From assembly GCA_013433145.1 (NCBI GenBank), contig CM024174.1:10731484-10795483 (forward strand): a DNA stretch of 64,000 nt, read 5' to 3'. Shown piece after piece: positions 1 to 15,600 of the stretch; position 1 is the stretch's first letter, and each line of letters begins with the position of its first letter. The notes under the pieces were generated by a model. The model was given only the letters and a program-made list of their open reading frames with translations, was not told the DNA's origin and did no database searches. Origin of the DNA: Ascaris suum (taxonomy: Eukaryota; Nematoda; Chromadorea; Rhabditida; Ascarididae). The position numbers were made by a program, and so were the translations under genes.

Positions 1-2189
1 ACTTTTCATGTCCATTCTTTATTGAGTCTATTTCCGTTTAGAATCACGACAGTTGAGAGTTTTCTCAAAACTTCCAAATAGAATCGTGATCAATATACTT
101 GTGGCAGAGAAGGCAATTTGCACTAAGCAAAGACAGATGTGAATATTGCTAGCATTCACGTAGTGGCAAGATAATGTCGACAAGAACAAGTGATTAGCAA
201 ACGTCATCTAATCAATTCTCACATCAATACCCTACCATCTGTATGGATTTACTTACTCATATACTCCTTTTTACTTCTAATTTATCAATGTGTTTCTCTC
301 TTTTTGCAGTTTATTTTGTTATGTATAAACATTGAAGCTAATAAACACAGCATTCCTCATCAAGTTACTTATATTTTATATTTTTCGACTTTTTTCCGAT
401 TCTCTAGAATTTTCTTATCTGTGAGCATCTCTTGTATGAAATGAATGAATCGATGAACTATTAGAATGTTTTACAATTACTGTTTACTTTTACCTCTTTA
501 GATTACTGGCAAACGTTAAATGACAATAAAATTGAAAGGTCATTAAATTTTTGAAATAACCTTCCTAAATTATATCTGAGCTATTTGTTAGAGATATTGC
601 TTTGCAAAGAATCCATTGATTAAGTGCAAATGATATGGAGAAATTCTTTTTTGCATATTTTCAGCGCTTTCTTGAGCGCGTTAATTCCATACTAAATTAC
701 ATAAAGTAGATTATTGATGCATTCAATGATTTTTTTTTTTGCTTTTATCGATAGCTATGGATAAGAAATCTCGAACATTATCTTTATTTATTCCCCAATC
801 ACCTTTTAGTTATATTCTTTTGTGGGAGATTTCAGAATTTCCATTCTACATGAATGCTATCTAAATGAGGAACAAAATGAGGCAAAGATGAGAGAATTCT
901 ACTGTAAATTAATTTATCACAGATCAACGTTATGTATTTCATACAATTGTAGGTGAGAATTTTTATTCGTATTATAATTAAGATATTTCGCTGTGTTAAT
1001 TTCATTGCATTTTCACTTGAAAATATGAGATAGATGAAAATTTACAACTTCGGCGTCGTGTGTTTTGAAGTTGTGAATTGATATAGGCGTCTAAAAGAAT
1101 TATCACGAAAGTGAATATATCGAATTTTTGAATTGTTTTCTTCTAAATCGAGGAGAAAATTCTGAGAAGGAAATCTCACTCTCAAAAGAGGCGGAAATGA
1201 TTGCGTTTCCTTCTTCGGTCACTTCTTTCGATACGACACATTTATGAAGTGTGGAAATATTTCAACAAATTCTATCGTTTAGATAGTCGAAAAATATTAT
1301 TTTAACTTCAAGATCTTATGCGTAGATATCACCTCATTAATGGTATTCATATGAATACTTATTTCTTTGTCGACGAAACTGTGATAAAAATGTCAATACT
1401 GTTTCACCTATATGAAAATCAGGCAGGTGCTAATTGTTTTTCGAAAAATATCAAACATGATTATTTATAAGGCATCAACATGCACTCATGGATTTGCTCT
1501 CAGTTTTATTGGCAATTTCCTTCAAAAGTGTGGATGTCTAATCGTCGCATTCATCTATTCTTGAAATTAATCTCAACTTTTCATTGAATTCCATCAAAAA
1601 ATTTTACATGATTATTGAAATACTCGCCTCTCTCAGAGATGCTTCATTGAACACTCCTCAAAAAAAGGTAACGAAAGTGCACACAATTTTTCTCATTAAT
1701 AACATAATGATGCAGTTTCTATATTGTCTCTATGGTTACATCATGTTTAGTGTGAAAGTACTCATCTCACCGATTACGTCTTAACGTCTACTTGACGTTC
1801 ATCGTTATGCTTTACAGGCCATTTCTTGTTCTGCATACCTGTGATTGGAATGTCAAGCAATCTTGTTGACACATCGTCACCGCAACGCTGAAATTCTACG
1901 ACAATGGTTTATGCGTCACCTATTTTCATTCTGATGCATATAAATAGTTGAAGTAGATTCTAGCGATCTGGTTCTATGAAGCAAACACCTATTTCACCAT
2001 TGCTTTGGATCATAATATAAACGGTGATGATCCACGATACTTTTTCCGAATTTCGGGTCGGTTTTATAAGTCCATAAATTTGTGACGCCCTTGTTATCCG
2101 CTTTTACAAATTTGCTTTGCCCTAGCGCGTTATGGTAATGTTGTTTCTGTGCCTTTATATGTGTGCCTCACTGTAGGTCCCATAATGTG

Positions 2190-2298
2190 CGTCGTCTGTG
2201 TGTCTGTGTATCCGATAGTTTGCATAGTCTGTGTGTCGGATACCTTGTGTCGTCTGTGTGTCCGGTAGTTTGTACTGCCTATGTGCCTGACAGTTTCA
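2190..2298 (+). repeat. Degenerate GTCTGTGTGTCCGATAG tandem repeat
   Basis: Four to five imperfect copies of a unit near 22-35 bp, each with a GTCTGTGTGTC core followed by a GGATA- or CGATAG-like end. It is bordered by looser TGTGCCT copies. Confidence 0.7.
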
Positions 2299-4823
2299 AA
2301 TCGGAAATCAGTGAGGCTCAAATTAAGAAATTTTATGCGTTTAATTACCAGCATGGGATCACTTCGTTTAACGCAATTGATTCTGATCCCTCAGTTTCGA
2401 AATAAGTTCGGGACATTTGAATATGGCGGAAAATTGAATACATTTTACAGCGATGCGCTTTTCATTTTATGTCTGTTGCACTGAAAAGAAACGAACATTT
2501 TATAGAGAATTTGTGTGCGCGGTCGATTCAATGGAAATTTGGCGAAATTATTTAGCATACTTATGCATTCTGATGACTGATTACCTGAATGAGGGAATTG
2601 AAGAAGCGCATGTTGTGCCGATTCGATTGGTGCACTAAGCCACTTTTTTTGTATCAGAAATGCGCAACGTTTGAGATCATATTCCTTTTGCTCGTTTCAT
2701 GTACTTCAGAACAAGCTGATCGAATAATTTTCTCTCACTGAAGAGCATTTAAAGTTGAACAGTATGGTGGATGATGAAACGATTTGGTCAAAACTTTTGA
2801 AGAACAAAAAAAAAAGAAAACACGAACGGCGTTGAGTGCTGAAATTCACGATTGCCAAGAAACGGAAGAGAGGTGTTACCGTGCTATGATAAGTTCATAA
2901 TTTCAAGCAAATGAGATGAAAGTGACGAGCATTTTCGTAGTTTTCCACACTGGAGTGGAAATTTTTCAATGCTTTGCTGATTTATGATATTTTCTAAACG
3001 ATTAATTTGCATAACGAATATGCACTCAAGTGGCGGTTTTTCATTGAGTTACCTTGATGACTAAATTTACGTGTGAAATAAGACAACAAGGGCGACCGTT
3101 CATTTAGTTCAGCGTTCGATGAAACGTGATGATTGCGTTGTATGTGTATATAGGCGTTAATAGTTCTATACGAATTTCCACATTCATTCACTAGCGAATT
3201 TAATGAAAATGATGGATTTTGTCATTTCGTTTGCAGCTTTATTAGAGATCATTATTTTCATGCATCATTGAGGCAAGAGTGGGCTCTCTTTTAACAATTC
3301 GTTGCAAATTATGAAAATATTATAAAGGACCACACTTCTGAAATAAGTGACCTTTCATATTGTGAATCTGTATTCCCGTCTAATCTCTACACCACTTTTG
3401 ACCCCCTCCACCCTCTACTTTGAGTAGTTCAAGACCAATATGCAAATTTCAAATTTCACCTGTATAATTGTGGTAATGTAGTGAGCGCGACACAAATGTT
3501 TGAAATCTTCAGCCGTAGGCGTCCACTTCCTTTGCAAGAGCACAGAGGTGTTTTCTGAACGATATTTCTTGCTTTCAGCACGAAAAAAGACTATTCAATT
3601 TTAGAGCAATTTAACTCACCAAGTTTCACATCTCATCGCTTAATGTTTCAAGGGAAACGCTTACTGTAGGCCTTAGACGGAAAATAAAGCCCGAGTTCCA
3701 TTAAATGATGCTCACTTGACGTATTTATTCGTAATGATGACAGAATGGGGATTTACGGACGACGTCGTGAACTCGAGAAAGTTGCATTAGTATTTCAGTG
3801 CATCGAAGAATTTTGGCTAATTTTCACATTTCGCTATGAGACAGGCTTCGGGATATATTCTTCGTCCTAACGTAATGGCAACTTTTATGACTGTGACTGT
3901 AAAGTGAACGGCATCACTGAGCAATCTGTGGACCTTTCCTTTTCGGAACCACTACTCGTGGGGTTTACACTTTTCCTCCATTTCATGATTTCTGGTGGTC
4001 TGTTCTCACACATGCGCAAGACCTTTATGAGTGTGAGGGTGATAATAAAATGGCTTTTAAATTCTCGGACGATATTAGAATACAATACGCGATGATATGA
4101 AAGAACCAGCACCATTCCAGCACGCATCTACGTTCTTCCGAACAGAGGTCCCTTATCTTTTGGAGCTGCTCTCTCTTCAGGAAGACAGCGATAAAGTTAT
4201 TAGATAGTTGTCCCAGTTTTGTCCTTACCAAGCGAACCACCTCATTTTCTTTTTCACAAGTATCAGATTTTGCGCAGTCCGAAAATTTCCACAATTCGTA
4301 TTTAAATTGTCTTTGGGAGTTTGCTCTTCCTAGCATGCCGAACTTTAAGAAGCATAACCCCGAGATTGGAAATTATTCGGAGGTGCTTCCACAGTTCACA
4401 GTTTTTCAAAGGTCTTTAATGTGGTCATAAATGTTAGGCAGATATAGTAACGGGACGCAGTGGCATTACTGCAATCCTAAATGAATAAAGAACTGCGTCT
4501 CGTTCGAAGATCCGTTCGCATAGACGAGTTTACCTGTGCTGTCGGAAGAACCATTCGTTACAGTGCTGAGCAAATCAATTTAGTCTTCGACCCTCGTCTG
4601 AGCTTGAAGAGGAAACTGGATCCATTTGGCTTTTAAGATTGCATCTATGTGGATAATTTGTGATTTTATTGGCGAGGTTCATGCACTCAACAATAGAGGC
4701 ATTAATGAGCACTTATCTGAATGTGATCAAAATAATGTCAGCGAGATCAGCAGACTGCTGAATCGCTGCATACAACATATTCGGGCTCTTTATAGACATT
4801 ATTTAAAGTCCTGTACTAGCATG

Positions 4824-4939
<116 letters not shown>

Positions 4940-5547
4940 TACATATGGCAGTGTGCAGGCGCGTTGATAAGCGATCACTTCTGTGTTGCATACCTCCTGA
5001 AGGCAATGCATACGCCTTCGGATACTATTTTCCCGGAACTGTATGAATGTCCCTTCCATTTCTTCTAAGTTGGATTTCCCTGCAGATAGCCCTACCTCTT
5101 TTCCAAGCTTACAGCAGCCTAGATTCACTGATATCCCAAGCCTTAGTCGTCTCGCATACTTGCCATTGTATGGTCTCTCATCCCACCCACATTAAACGCA
5201 TTATTATTAGTAACTGTTTACACAGTGTCGTAAATGCCTCTATGAATAACCATCACTCGCAATATCTCTAACAGCTGACTTCCTCTATAGTGATAGCAAT
5301 GGACATATTGCTCGCATCATGTGTTCTCCATCTCATTCTGCCTTTGTCTTCCACAACGTTTTGACAATCAAACCAACATTTGAACTTTTCCCTCTTCTTT
5401 CCTCCACTCCCTCCGCCCTAAAAAAATGTAGAAATCACTACTGCACTGCCACTGATACTTTTACATGTGAGTGCTTCACTTTCAAATTAATAGCATTTTG
5501 AAAAGTACAACATTCCTCTTTACGCCGTCACTGTTTCACACCTTACC

Positions 5548-5548
<1 letters not shown>

Positions 5549-5586
<38 letters not shown>
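5549..5586. repeat. Poly-C run, 38 bases
   Basis: An uninterrupted C homopolymer. On the other strand it makes a spurious poly-Gly frame. Its true length may be affected by sequencing. Confidence 0.97.
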
Positions 5587-8500
5587 TTAAACTGATCAGA
5601 AATAAAACGGTATTTAATGTCGAAGCATTTAATGTATTGTATTGACCCTTCGCAGTGCATCGTATACTGATGAAACAGGCCATCTTCTTTTATGAATGAA
5701 TTCATGAGCATACTGATTGCATGAATTCGCTGACTGCATCTTTGCAGTTCTCCAATTCTCAAGCCGAAGGGGATCATAAAAACAAAGCGATGGGCATCTC
5801 TACGCGTCTTAGGAAAGAGAGGTGCGGGAGGTAGGAGGGGACTGGAAGGAAGACAAGAGGCACGTAAGTTCAAATAAGAGAAAATGCGACCTGGTTTTTC
5901 TTGCCGAACGGTTGTGTGGAGATGCCGAAACTCTATAGCCTATTCTCTATTTTTACATTTATGGGTCATCCTCATCAGTGGGTTTTAATTTTTTGTAGTT
6001 ATCAACAACGATTTTGTACATTATCAATGAGGACCGGGTTGCGCAGAAAGGGATATATTTGAGGAGATGCGGTGGTTTCATATTGAATTTTTCCGTCTCT
6101 CTCTAAGTGAAAAAACCATGTAATATAGGTGTGCTATTTGCATTTGCTCAACAAGTTCTTCTGTATTATTGGAAGATGGAGGTGCATTGAGGTGCAAAGT
6201 GATTTTTAAAAAATTTAGCTTTTCCACTGCATCGTGAGCGTACGGCGCCAAACGAGGGCGAAAGTCTGGGGACGAGAAGGCCAGATGGCACAGGCGCCGG
6301 CTACGGCGTCACATTCACGAGTGCTGAAACTGTGCATAGACGATACAAATCGCAACGCAAAATGATCGACCTTAAAACGAAGGTTCATTCATTCTTCAAT
6401 CATTCCTCATTGTCCCGCCCAAAGTTTCTGCGAATAATGAGTTAGACATTGAGTGGGATTATTTAATTCTTTATGGAATGAAAATCCACCTATTTTCATC
6501 CAATATTCTTAGTTTTATCTCTTTAAACAGACAACTTACCTTTGCTTTTAAGTTCCGCAAGTATCTATACGCGCAATATGAACTGTTGAAAAATGCCTGC
6601 AATGTGTATTCAGCCGCTAAAGCTAAATCATGTTGGGTGGCGCGATTTCGCTTTGTTACGGCAGCTGGCACGACAGTGCTCATATTGTCGTTATATTCGA
6701 GTGTGTTCTAGTGCACGCAAATGCCAAAAAAATAGTTCCCGAAAGAGAGAAATTCGTTAAATGAGTTTTTCCTTTCATCAGGTTGAGAGGCAAAGCTGAA
6801 CAATGATCACATCGCCGAAAATATTATGTCTAGGGATTTCCGAATGTGCTGATAATCCGTCACGTTTAATCCGGATCGTCTTCGTTTTCTTTGGCCTTCA
6901 TCGCTTACAATTTGACTGAAAAATGGGAAATTGGACGGCAAGGCTAGGAAACTAATCGAGCTCTTAGTCTTATCGGATTATTGCGCCATTATGCAATTTG
7001 TTTTGCTTACAGTTCATTTGAAATTGAGCTCTTTAACTCTTTATCGGGAAAGCTGAAAGGGCTTATTAGTCTAGGTAATAAACCCACCAAACTGCTCTAA
7101 TGTTTGTTGCTGGTCGCTTATATTCGAAGAAACGGCAGCTTGAAATGGTCGTACGTTAAGAAGCAACGCAACGTGATGTTTCAGATTGTTTTGCAGGCAA
7201 AGCGTGGACTACCTGTATAGGTAAAAGTAATTGTCCGTATATGTTTGCTCGTCTGCCTCTACGTCTCTGAGCAGAGTGGTGAACTGACCTCCCAGTCTGA
7301 TTCACTTTTGCTCTGAGCACTAGTTCACATAATCGGTTATTCGCTTAGTTCCAATAGTTAAGTGTTAAATGATACGTTCCATGGTGAATCTCAGTGTTTT
7401 ATTTTGCTTTCGTTAATTTCCACTTGCAAAGTAGACTATGCGAAACTTGTGCGCATACAAATATAGATATCAACTTACCTGTGCAGCATTTTCAGCTTAT
7501 GGGCTCCTAACAAGGCCACCAAATTTAGTTGGAATTATTTGACCTATACATTGTCGACATTTTTTTTTTCAATATTGCACCTCATTCAATAACCTTCAAA
7601 TGAATCATGAACATTTCAACGTGTTTAAAAAATTGCACACATTTTGCAGTGATTAAACAAAATTTAACAGCAAATCGGAGCTTGAAAACTCATTTTTAAT
7701 AGATGAATAACGTGAGTATCCATTTGTTGGAAATCACACCTGTAATTAATGTGATGAGTGAGGATGAAAAAAAAATGACGTCATGCCGACTTCCCCATCT
7801 TCAGATTTGGCATTTATCTCTAAGAAGGCATTATTCTGAATAGTAGAATTCACGAAATATGCTTCAAAAAAGAATGGAAAACTGCAATCGAACTGTATGT
7901 GCCGCATTTTTACAAATAACAGCTCGATGGAATATCCCTAAACGTATGGCTTGTGAGGAAGAAAATGTGATGGTGAAAAACTTGGGCATGTGATATCGCC
8001 GAACAAATTTGGAGAAAATTACTTCCACAAAAATTCAGTCGCATGCTAATTTTTGATCAGCTATCCGGAGGGGGAGTGGGTGAGAGGGATAGGGGGACAG
8101 GAATCAAATGCTAATATTTTATCAAAACTTTATAGGCATAAAGGAAGCCCAAGAAGCAACGACAAGCATATGTGATTATTTTCTCAAAAGTTTTCTGCGT
8201 AGAATCGAAAAGAACTCGAATAATCAAATGTCCATACAAAACGATTGTTTCAGCTGATAAATCAATGACTGTCTCTGACTGTCCGTGATATGTCCTTAAG
8301 TTATCAGTGTTCGGATGTGTAGGCAAATGGAAAATCATGCCAGCATTATGCCTTCTTTTTTGCATTTCGGCTTAGAGGATAACAGCTGGGCCAAATATCT
8401 AAAAACACAAAAAAATTTCAAGGACGAGTCTTTTCACAAGTTGGCCGATTCAAAAAAATCACTGGCGAAAAAGTTTTCTTAACTAAAATATTCGTTCTTT

Positions 8501-9534
8501 GTCCACTTCCGGCCAGTTCTATGTCGAAGTTTGCGGTTGGAAGTTGGTAATTACATTCATAATGTCAATAACTTATTCAGACAGCTACCAGTCGGCAGAA
8601 AATCGAATTTGCACGACGATCTTGGAGTGTGGACAAGCTAGACTGCGTTAGCTGCTAACATTGACGAATGAGACATTCGTAACGGGAGACTCACAAAAAT
8701 ATTCGCAGACATGATGTTGCTAATAATATGCATGTGCGAAAATTGGCATAGGCGCAGACAAATTAAACTATTGGTAAATCCCTGGTTCCTCTTGTGCTTA
8801 AGACTGAAATGACATTGAAGGCCGATGATCTGGCAGGAAATCACTGCTATATCAAGTGAGATGCCATGCTGGTTAGAACGATGTATGAGGGAGTAAATGC
8901 CTCCCTTCTTAGCGAATCTGCATGAAATTTCTTTTAAAATAGGCAGGCCTACGATGAGAAGTTCATTTCTGTGAAAGAGAAGTCGAAGCCTGTTCATTTC
9001 TTCAGTGAGCAAAAAGGTCTAATCAAATATATGTCGGCGCTAAAACTCCTCAAATTTTTTTCCGTTTAAATGCTTTTTCTTTCTACTTTCCAAGATATAG
9101 TATAATGACATCATTTCCATGCGTATATATGTATGTGTCTGTTTGTTCAGTAGTTTCAACTGTGTAAACCACTACTGAAGCTGTTGTCACTTAATTTATT
9201 GAGTGTAAATTGCAACATGAGATGACTCATATCAAGTTCGCCATTGATCTTTCAATTTCGAAATAAGCTGTAGAGATATAAAGGTGCTAAAGAGCTTGCA
9301 TACATTCAAATTGGTCATGTTTTTATTTGGCGACGCTTGACTAATAGAAAACCTAATCTTTTCGAGGTGATTTGCATCGACGATCGGATAATCTAAAATA
9401 TGAAACTGGTTATCCTAGTGAGCGAGATAGAACAGGTGATATTGTTCTACTGACATAACTGTCCATGTTAGAAGATTTGTGTTCCGATAAATTAATGGCG
9501 CATAAGATTTTCAAATCGTTCATAGGTGTTTCAG

Positions 9535-9624
9535 GTCTCTGACTGGTGCTTGTATTTGGCGCTATTCGGATTGGTTCTTGCCGTTATCGATGCGGAAACT
9601 GTGGCGCTCTCAACTAAAGGCAAA
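9535..9624 (+). CDS. KCNL exon: S1 segment
   Basis: This exon has 30 codons, beginning in phase 0 after GTGTTTCAG and ending in phase 0 at AAA before GTGAGA. It encodes VSDWCLYLALFGLVLAVIDA followed by ETVALSTKGK. It aligns with the family S1 block that starts VSDYALALGIFG and ends in an acidic ET motif. An in-frame TAG lies just upstream, so the exon cannot extend leftward. It is the most 5' exon I can defend. Confidence 0.82.
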
Positions 9625-12600
9625 GTGAGACCGTTCAGAATTAATTAGCAAAGATTTGATTTTCGGAGAATTTCGGGAGTAATTATAGGTGTTGCATTTG
9701 AAAAAGATTAAGGCAAAATGAAAGAGATTATATATATCGAATAGCGACCAAAAACAAGGCCGTCCATCGTTAATTTTTCCTTCATTGCAATTTTTGGCTT
9801 TCTTGTTGCATAATCTTTGTTAATCCTGTAGATTCTCGCTGTAGGAAGAAACATGTTTTCCTTAAATTACATTAATTAATACTTTGATAAATGAACGAGT
9901 AAGAAATAAGTTGGGATATCTCAGACTTTACGCGTGTATGAAAATTTTCATTCCCAAAATGTATTGTAGTAGCACTGTGTCTGTGCCAATCTGTGTATGA
10001 TATTCCTCTTTAGTAATTGCAACTCGAAAGTAACTGAAGATAGTGTTAAGAAATTTGATAGACATAATGCAAACTATATGATTGCATTCTTCTCAGCTTT
10101 TAAAGACATTCAAAATACTCTTAGGAAATTAAAAGCACTTAAATCCATCGAGAATCGCGCGTATTTCGTGCCTAGCAAGTTTGCCACATAAACGAGTTGA
10201 GGTTACAACAAAAACGAATTCGTTGCAGAAAATTTATACGAGTGGTTAGACCAATTGAAACAAGGATGCATTATTTTGTATGTTTATTTTCACTAACAAC
10301 TTGTTAAACTAATTGATCGAAGAAGTACTAGATATAAGCGTATGTGTGGGGCCGCTCTTCTCGAACGCCTTCAACTTATTTCCATTAAACTGCATCGTTT
10401 ACTATTTTAATACTTCAATCACGTTCAATTCTCATTAATTACAATTAAAATTATTTTAGGAAGGTTTCTTAGCAGTATGACGAGGATAAATATTTGCATA
10501 TTTCACTAATTGTATCGTAAATTTCTGAGAAAACAATCCCCCATACTGAAGTGGGACCATTCATTAAAAATTATTTTTTCCACCGTACCATTTCTTGAAC
10601 TTGTAAAAATTTGATTCAATAAGAAGGAGCGAAAATGATCCTTACCAATAACGATTGAACCGAGATGATAGACATGGGTGATTGTGAAAGAGGACGAGGA
10701 TGCATTGAGGGGGAGGGGGCTAAAGCGATATGCGCAAATGCATTTCAACTCACCAACACCTCCGATCCGACAAACATCAGAAAGAGCGGAAAAAATGATT
10801 AACAATGCCATTTTCCAAGGAACCGTTTCATTCTAGAGATATTGAGCTGGAATGTTCGCTTCTGGGCATACATTTCACCGGTAATCCGACAGAATTTGCT
10901 TCGGGAAATTCTGCATTTCATTTTCATACTAATATTTCATTGAAAGATGGTCGGTAAGGACGAAATTGGTTTGTAAACTCAACCAACATTATCACGTTCA
11001 CTAAACTTCGTCGTTGATCTTAGACTATTAACTTGCAGCTGCTAAACAGACAAATAAACATACAAATGTATACACAAACGCATGTATAGGCATGACGTCA
11101 TCGTAATCAGGCTTCATTGACGCCTTAAAAAGAACATATTAAAATAAAGCTTCGCATTTGTTAGTTCATAGAAAAGAAAGAACAGTTTTCAAGGTCGCAA
11201 AGTGCTTCGATATCGTCATGGGTACCTTCACTAGTATATTAGCTTCAATCAAATCGAACGGTCTTTTTTCATGTACAATTTGCTGCACTTCTGCACATGA
11301 TGGCAAAATTATGCAGAGAGAATTCTATAATATTAGTGGATACTCCATAAAAAAGGGGATTTTAACTGGTGCACTTAACATATCTAGAATAATTATGAAA
11401 CACACACGAAAGTACATCAAATAGAATTACGATTATCAATATTTCTTAATCTGGTCATTTTATGTTTTAGATCTAGATATTCCCCTTCATTTTACAGTTT
11501 AAAGATAATGAAGGAGAGTTCCACATGATAAGATTTTCATTTATTTCCGTCATTTATGCATTCATTCATCACAATATTACATTTGTACACATTTCTTGCA
11601 AATATTCAGGTAAAAATCATTTAGGGCATTATTCCATTTAATATTATTAACAAAAGAATTTCTCAAAGTTATATTAATCGAAAATTGAAGAGTTCTGAAA
11701 GAATTTTCAGTGAAAATGAATAGCCGAGAAATGAAAGTTGGTAAACGAATTAAGGAAATGAATTAATTTCAAATCACTTCCGTTGATCGCATCATTTTAC
11801 TTACATATAATTAAAATGGGAAACTCTTCATGATTTATTGAATTGAGCATGAAGCACGCGTTATCCTGGTTTCGATCTCAGCAAACGTTAAACGTACTTC
11901 TGCAGTGAAACCGAGGATTATTGGGGAGAGAGATTAGGGATTAGCTCATGATGGCCCTTCAGGGCATCCGGAAACTGCGAGAGCTCGTCGAAATTCCAGA
12001 CCTTCGCAAAATTGGGAGCCTCGAATGCTAGCAATATATGGGATATTATTACGTGCTGCATACCGAGCTTCCTAGTTATTACTTTCATATGGCGATAAGA
12101 ACCTATGGGATAAAAACAATTCGCACTCGTAAACGTTCGTTTTGCAAATAAACGCAGAACCTTAGGACAAAAAGGAAGTAAGGAGATTTTGCAGGAGACA
12201 GTTCCTCAATCACCATTATCCATTATACTGCCGTTCTTTTTGCGGATCACAATCCTCATGTCGACACTGCTGCTTGATGTACTTGTCCTAGTTTATCATT
12301 CCATTGAAGTCAAGGTAAGTTTAAAGTCTTATCCATTTGGGTTCTGTGAAATACTCCCGGTTACTTTCCTTTTAACAGTCACTCTTTACTTGTGAACTTT
12401 TCAAGAAATTCACTGATTTTTTAAGCTGAAATCCGTCTTTAAATTCCTTTTATACAGTTTTCGAAATAGTTGATTTCGTATAACATAAATCCACGAAAGC
12501 GTTCTTTACTTTCCAACATGGGGGGAAGAAAAGATTCTTTCGCGTCCATTATGGAGTCTTCACCTATGAAGAAGGGCTCAGCGTTAGTTCAATAGGTTTC

Positions 12601-15600
12601 TAGACGAATCACTGAAATTAACGGCATTTTTTAAAAAGCCTCGTTAAAATATGCCGCAGATCTTATAGATCACGAGAGAGGTTATGCTAAGATCATGATC
12701 GCTTTATTGAGCCCTACGAGACGCACAAACCGGATGATCAAGAAAATCAAAATTAGCTGCAACCTTGTAAAGTGTAATAGTGAGTTGGCTTTTCATGGAT
12801 CTACAATATTCCTTTGCGCGCACCTACTATCGAATCATTTTTTCTCTGTTACTCTTCGGGTTGATCTACATACAAGTGAACCTCAGTACACTATTTCGCT
12901 ATAAATATCAATAAGGCGAATGATTTAGAATCTATTGCAGGTTTTAAGCTTAGAAAAACTTTTGCTAAACCGAAATATTTCTTTGATAGAACAAAAAGCT
13001 ATTAAGGCCAACGTTTTTATTGAAATATGTAATAGCCGTTGAATTGTTTTATGCTTAGATTTCGTTGATCGAAATGGGTAGCAATTATTGGCGAATCGGT
13101 GTAACTTGCGAACGAATTGCAAAGTTGCTCATCGAACTCACAATATGCTCGATATGCCCTCTGCCAGGTTACTTCCTATCTCCTCACAAATCGCTCAATG
13201 AAGGTTTTTTTTTGTGTTGCATTAAAAGAAGTATTTCCCTTTACAAAAGAAGTCTTGAAGCATTGCCTAAGATGACGTGACACACATAAACATAGTTCGT
13301 CCAGGATGAGAGTGATGATATATGAGAACGGTTGTAGCATTTGTCGTAATCATAGGTTGTATGCTCTCATAAAACTACTAAACGTCAATTTTTGTTGTTT
13401 TGGGTGCGCCATTCTTACGTTGGCAGAACTGATTCTGGCAAAAACTAAACATTTTTAGAACAACAGGCATATGGATGATTTAAACATAACCATTTAGCCG
13501 ACGTACTGATGTAGTAAATCAATTTTTCAAAGATTTTTTGGTTGAACATATTACTGAGTTGTTTCATATGGCCGATATGAGCTGTTAAAGGAGTGGGTAC
13601 CGTCGAGTGGCCGTTGCTTGGAGTTGGTGAACGACTACCACATACTGTACACATTCCAGTGGATGTTCTACTATGCTTGCCGATGTTCCTTCGATTATAT
13701 ATCGCTTGCCGTTACCTCGTCTTGCATAGTGTTCACTTTCAGGTACTAAGTAAATGTGGATTTGAATAACCATTTAAACAACTGAATGAGAGAGAAAGGT
13801 TTCAACCCTAGGTTAAAGAAGTTGAATCGGTCGGTCTTGCCCTGCCGACACCAAGTGATATTCTTATAGTGTTGTCTACCATACCATGGTGGGTATAGTA
13901 TCGCAGCATTACTGCTTTGCCTTACTTACTGCTGCGTGTTAAAACTGCTCAGTCGAGTACTATACGAAAAGAAAATTTGAAAACATTTATTCGTTCTTTA
14001 AGTGCGTTGACAAATTCTTATACAGGCACATGGTGATGCTGTCGGGAATATATGTATGTATATGTCTGTGTGTGTCTGTGCCCGCGTATCTGGATGTACG
14101 TATGATCTCACATAATTATATTACGCGATCTGCCTGCCACACTATAAAGTGGAATGGAAAATGATTGCTTGGAAAAATTTTACTCTCACTTGCAAAAAAG
14201 AAACAATTATTTGTCTTTATATAAATGCAAGACAAACGATAAGGTGAATAAAGATTATTCGTTCCTTAAAACGCCTACTCTCAGCAATAATATAACTCCC
14301 TTGGCAGACACAAAACGTCCGGACGATTATCAAAAATTTACCATACACTTTTCCGCAAGAGTGTACTAAAACCTGCAACAAATTGTAGTTCCAGTTTTTT
14401 TACATGCACATGCATGTGCCTAGTGAGTGTTTGCAAGAGGAATGCGAAATGTGATTTCGAAAATTTGGTCCTGAATTTTAAAAAGTGGATATTTGCCAAA
14501 AAGATTGTATAAGGAAGCGATAAAGGCACTCTAAAGTTCTTTCGACAGTAGTGTGTTACCTGAGTTTTGGTTACCTGCACTGGTGTGAAGAAGCAAATCT
14601 CATATTTTGCTTCCGTCATTTCCGCTCCAACCACATGTGTCCCGCTGACATTAAATCGGTAACCTGCAATCAAATCTAGGTTGTTGAATTTGGTCTGTAC
14701 CGACAGGAACGCTTCAGAAGGGTTGTTTTATTGATATGAAAATAAATGAAATGTAGATAGTATCCCTTTACGCTTGAGCAATATGGATTTGTTAATGTTC
14801 ACAAAATCCATAGAATTTGTCCACAATTTTTTATTCGTTTTCTGCGGATTTTCACGCTCACTGAAAACCATGCAAAACGAGGATCTTAATTTGGTCTCTA
14901 TTGCCCTGATCCTGCACGATAAATTCCTTCCTACCTCCTTCTGCTGAAAAATTGCGACTATGACTGTGGCTGAAAAATTGATGCAAACAGCAACGTGTAG
15001 ATGAAGGCAAACGAAGGAAGCAAGTAAGCTCGAGCAAAACAAACAGGCTTGAAAGAGCAAGCAGCAGTGTTGGAAGGCAACAAAGAGGAAGGCTCGAACG
15101 AGGCAAGAAATTTCATAGGCACTCAAGATACTAGGATTAAAAAACTATTTGCAGAACATACTGTCTCTCGCAGTGCAAATAATGCCAGCAAGCGAAGTGC
15201 AATAAAACGTTTCTGTGGTGAACCTCAACAAACCCTCTACAAGCTATTAAAAGATGGGGGACGCAAATGGCCGTTGACGGGGGACGAACGCAGTTGACGG
15301 AGCAAATTGAAAACGTTTGAGAATATTGTTTACACCTCAAGCTAATCTCATTGTCACTTCTTTCCAGCACTACTGTACCTGATGTAATCGACTAAAGTGA
15401 AGGAATTCGAAAAATGCTCAGAATACCGCCAACTTTTACGGGTGTAGATTTTCGAGCATGCAGAAGCCAAAAACGACGTTTTGCGATGAAATTTTAATCC
15501 TGCAGATAGACATCTTTCAAAATATGGGAATTGCGCCTCTATTATGACAGAGTTTAATATGTCGTATTGCGCCGAAGTGGTGAGATCTGTTCGCAATTTG

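Noticed and set aside
4025..4336. 103-codon minus-strand frame with Glu/Lys-rich N-terminal half
   Set aside because: No domain recognised, no splice partners, length expected by chance in 64 kb.
5520..5873. 117-codon minus-strand frame
   Set aside because: Its Gly run is the reverse of the C homopolymer, and the rest has no domain or coding bias.
6218..6256. Candidate N-terminal KCNL exon (VRRQTRAK)
   Set aside because: Basic residues before S1 would fit and the phase is right, but the donor GTCTGG is poor, the acceptor is weak and similarity is too short to claim.
8638..9012. 124-codon minus-strand frame
   Set aside because: No domain, mixed composition, and opposite in strand to the KCNL gene that flanks it; likely chance.
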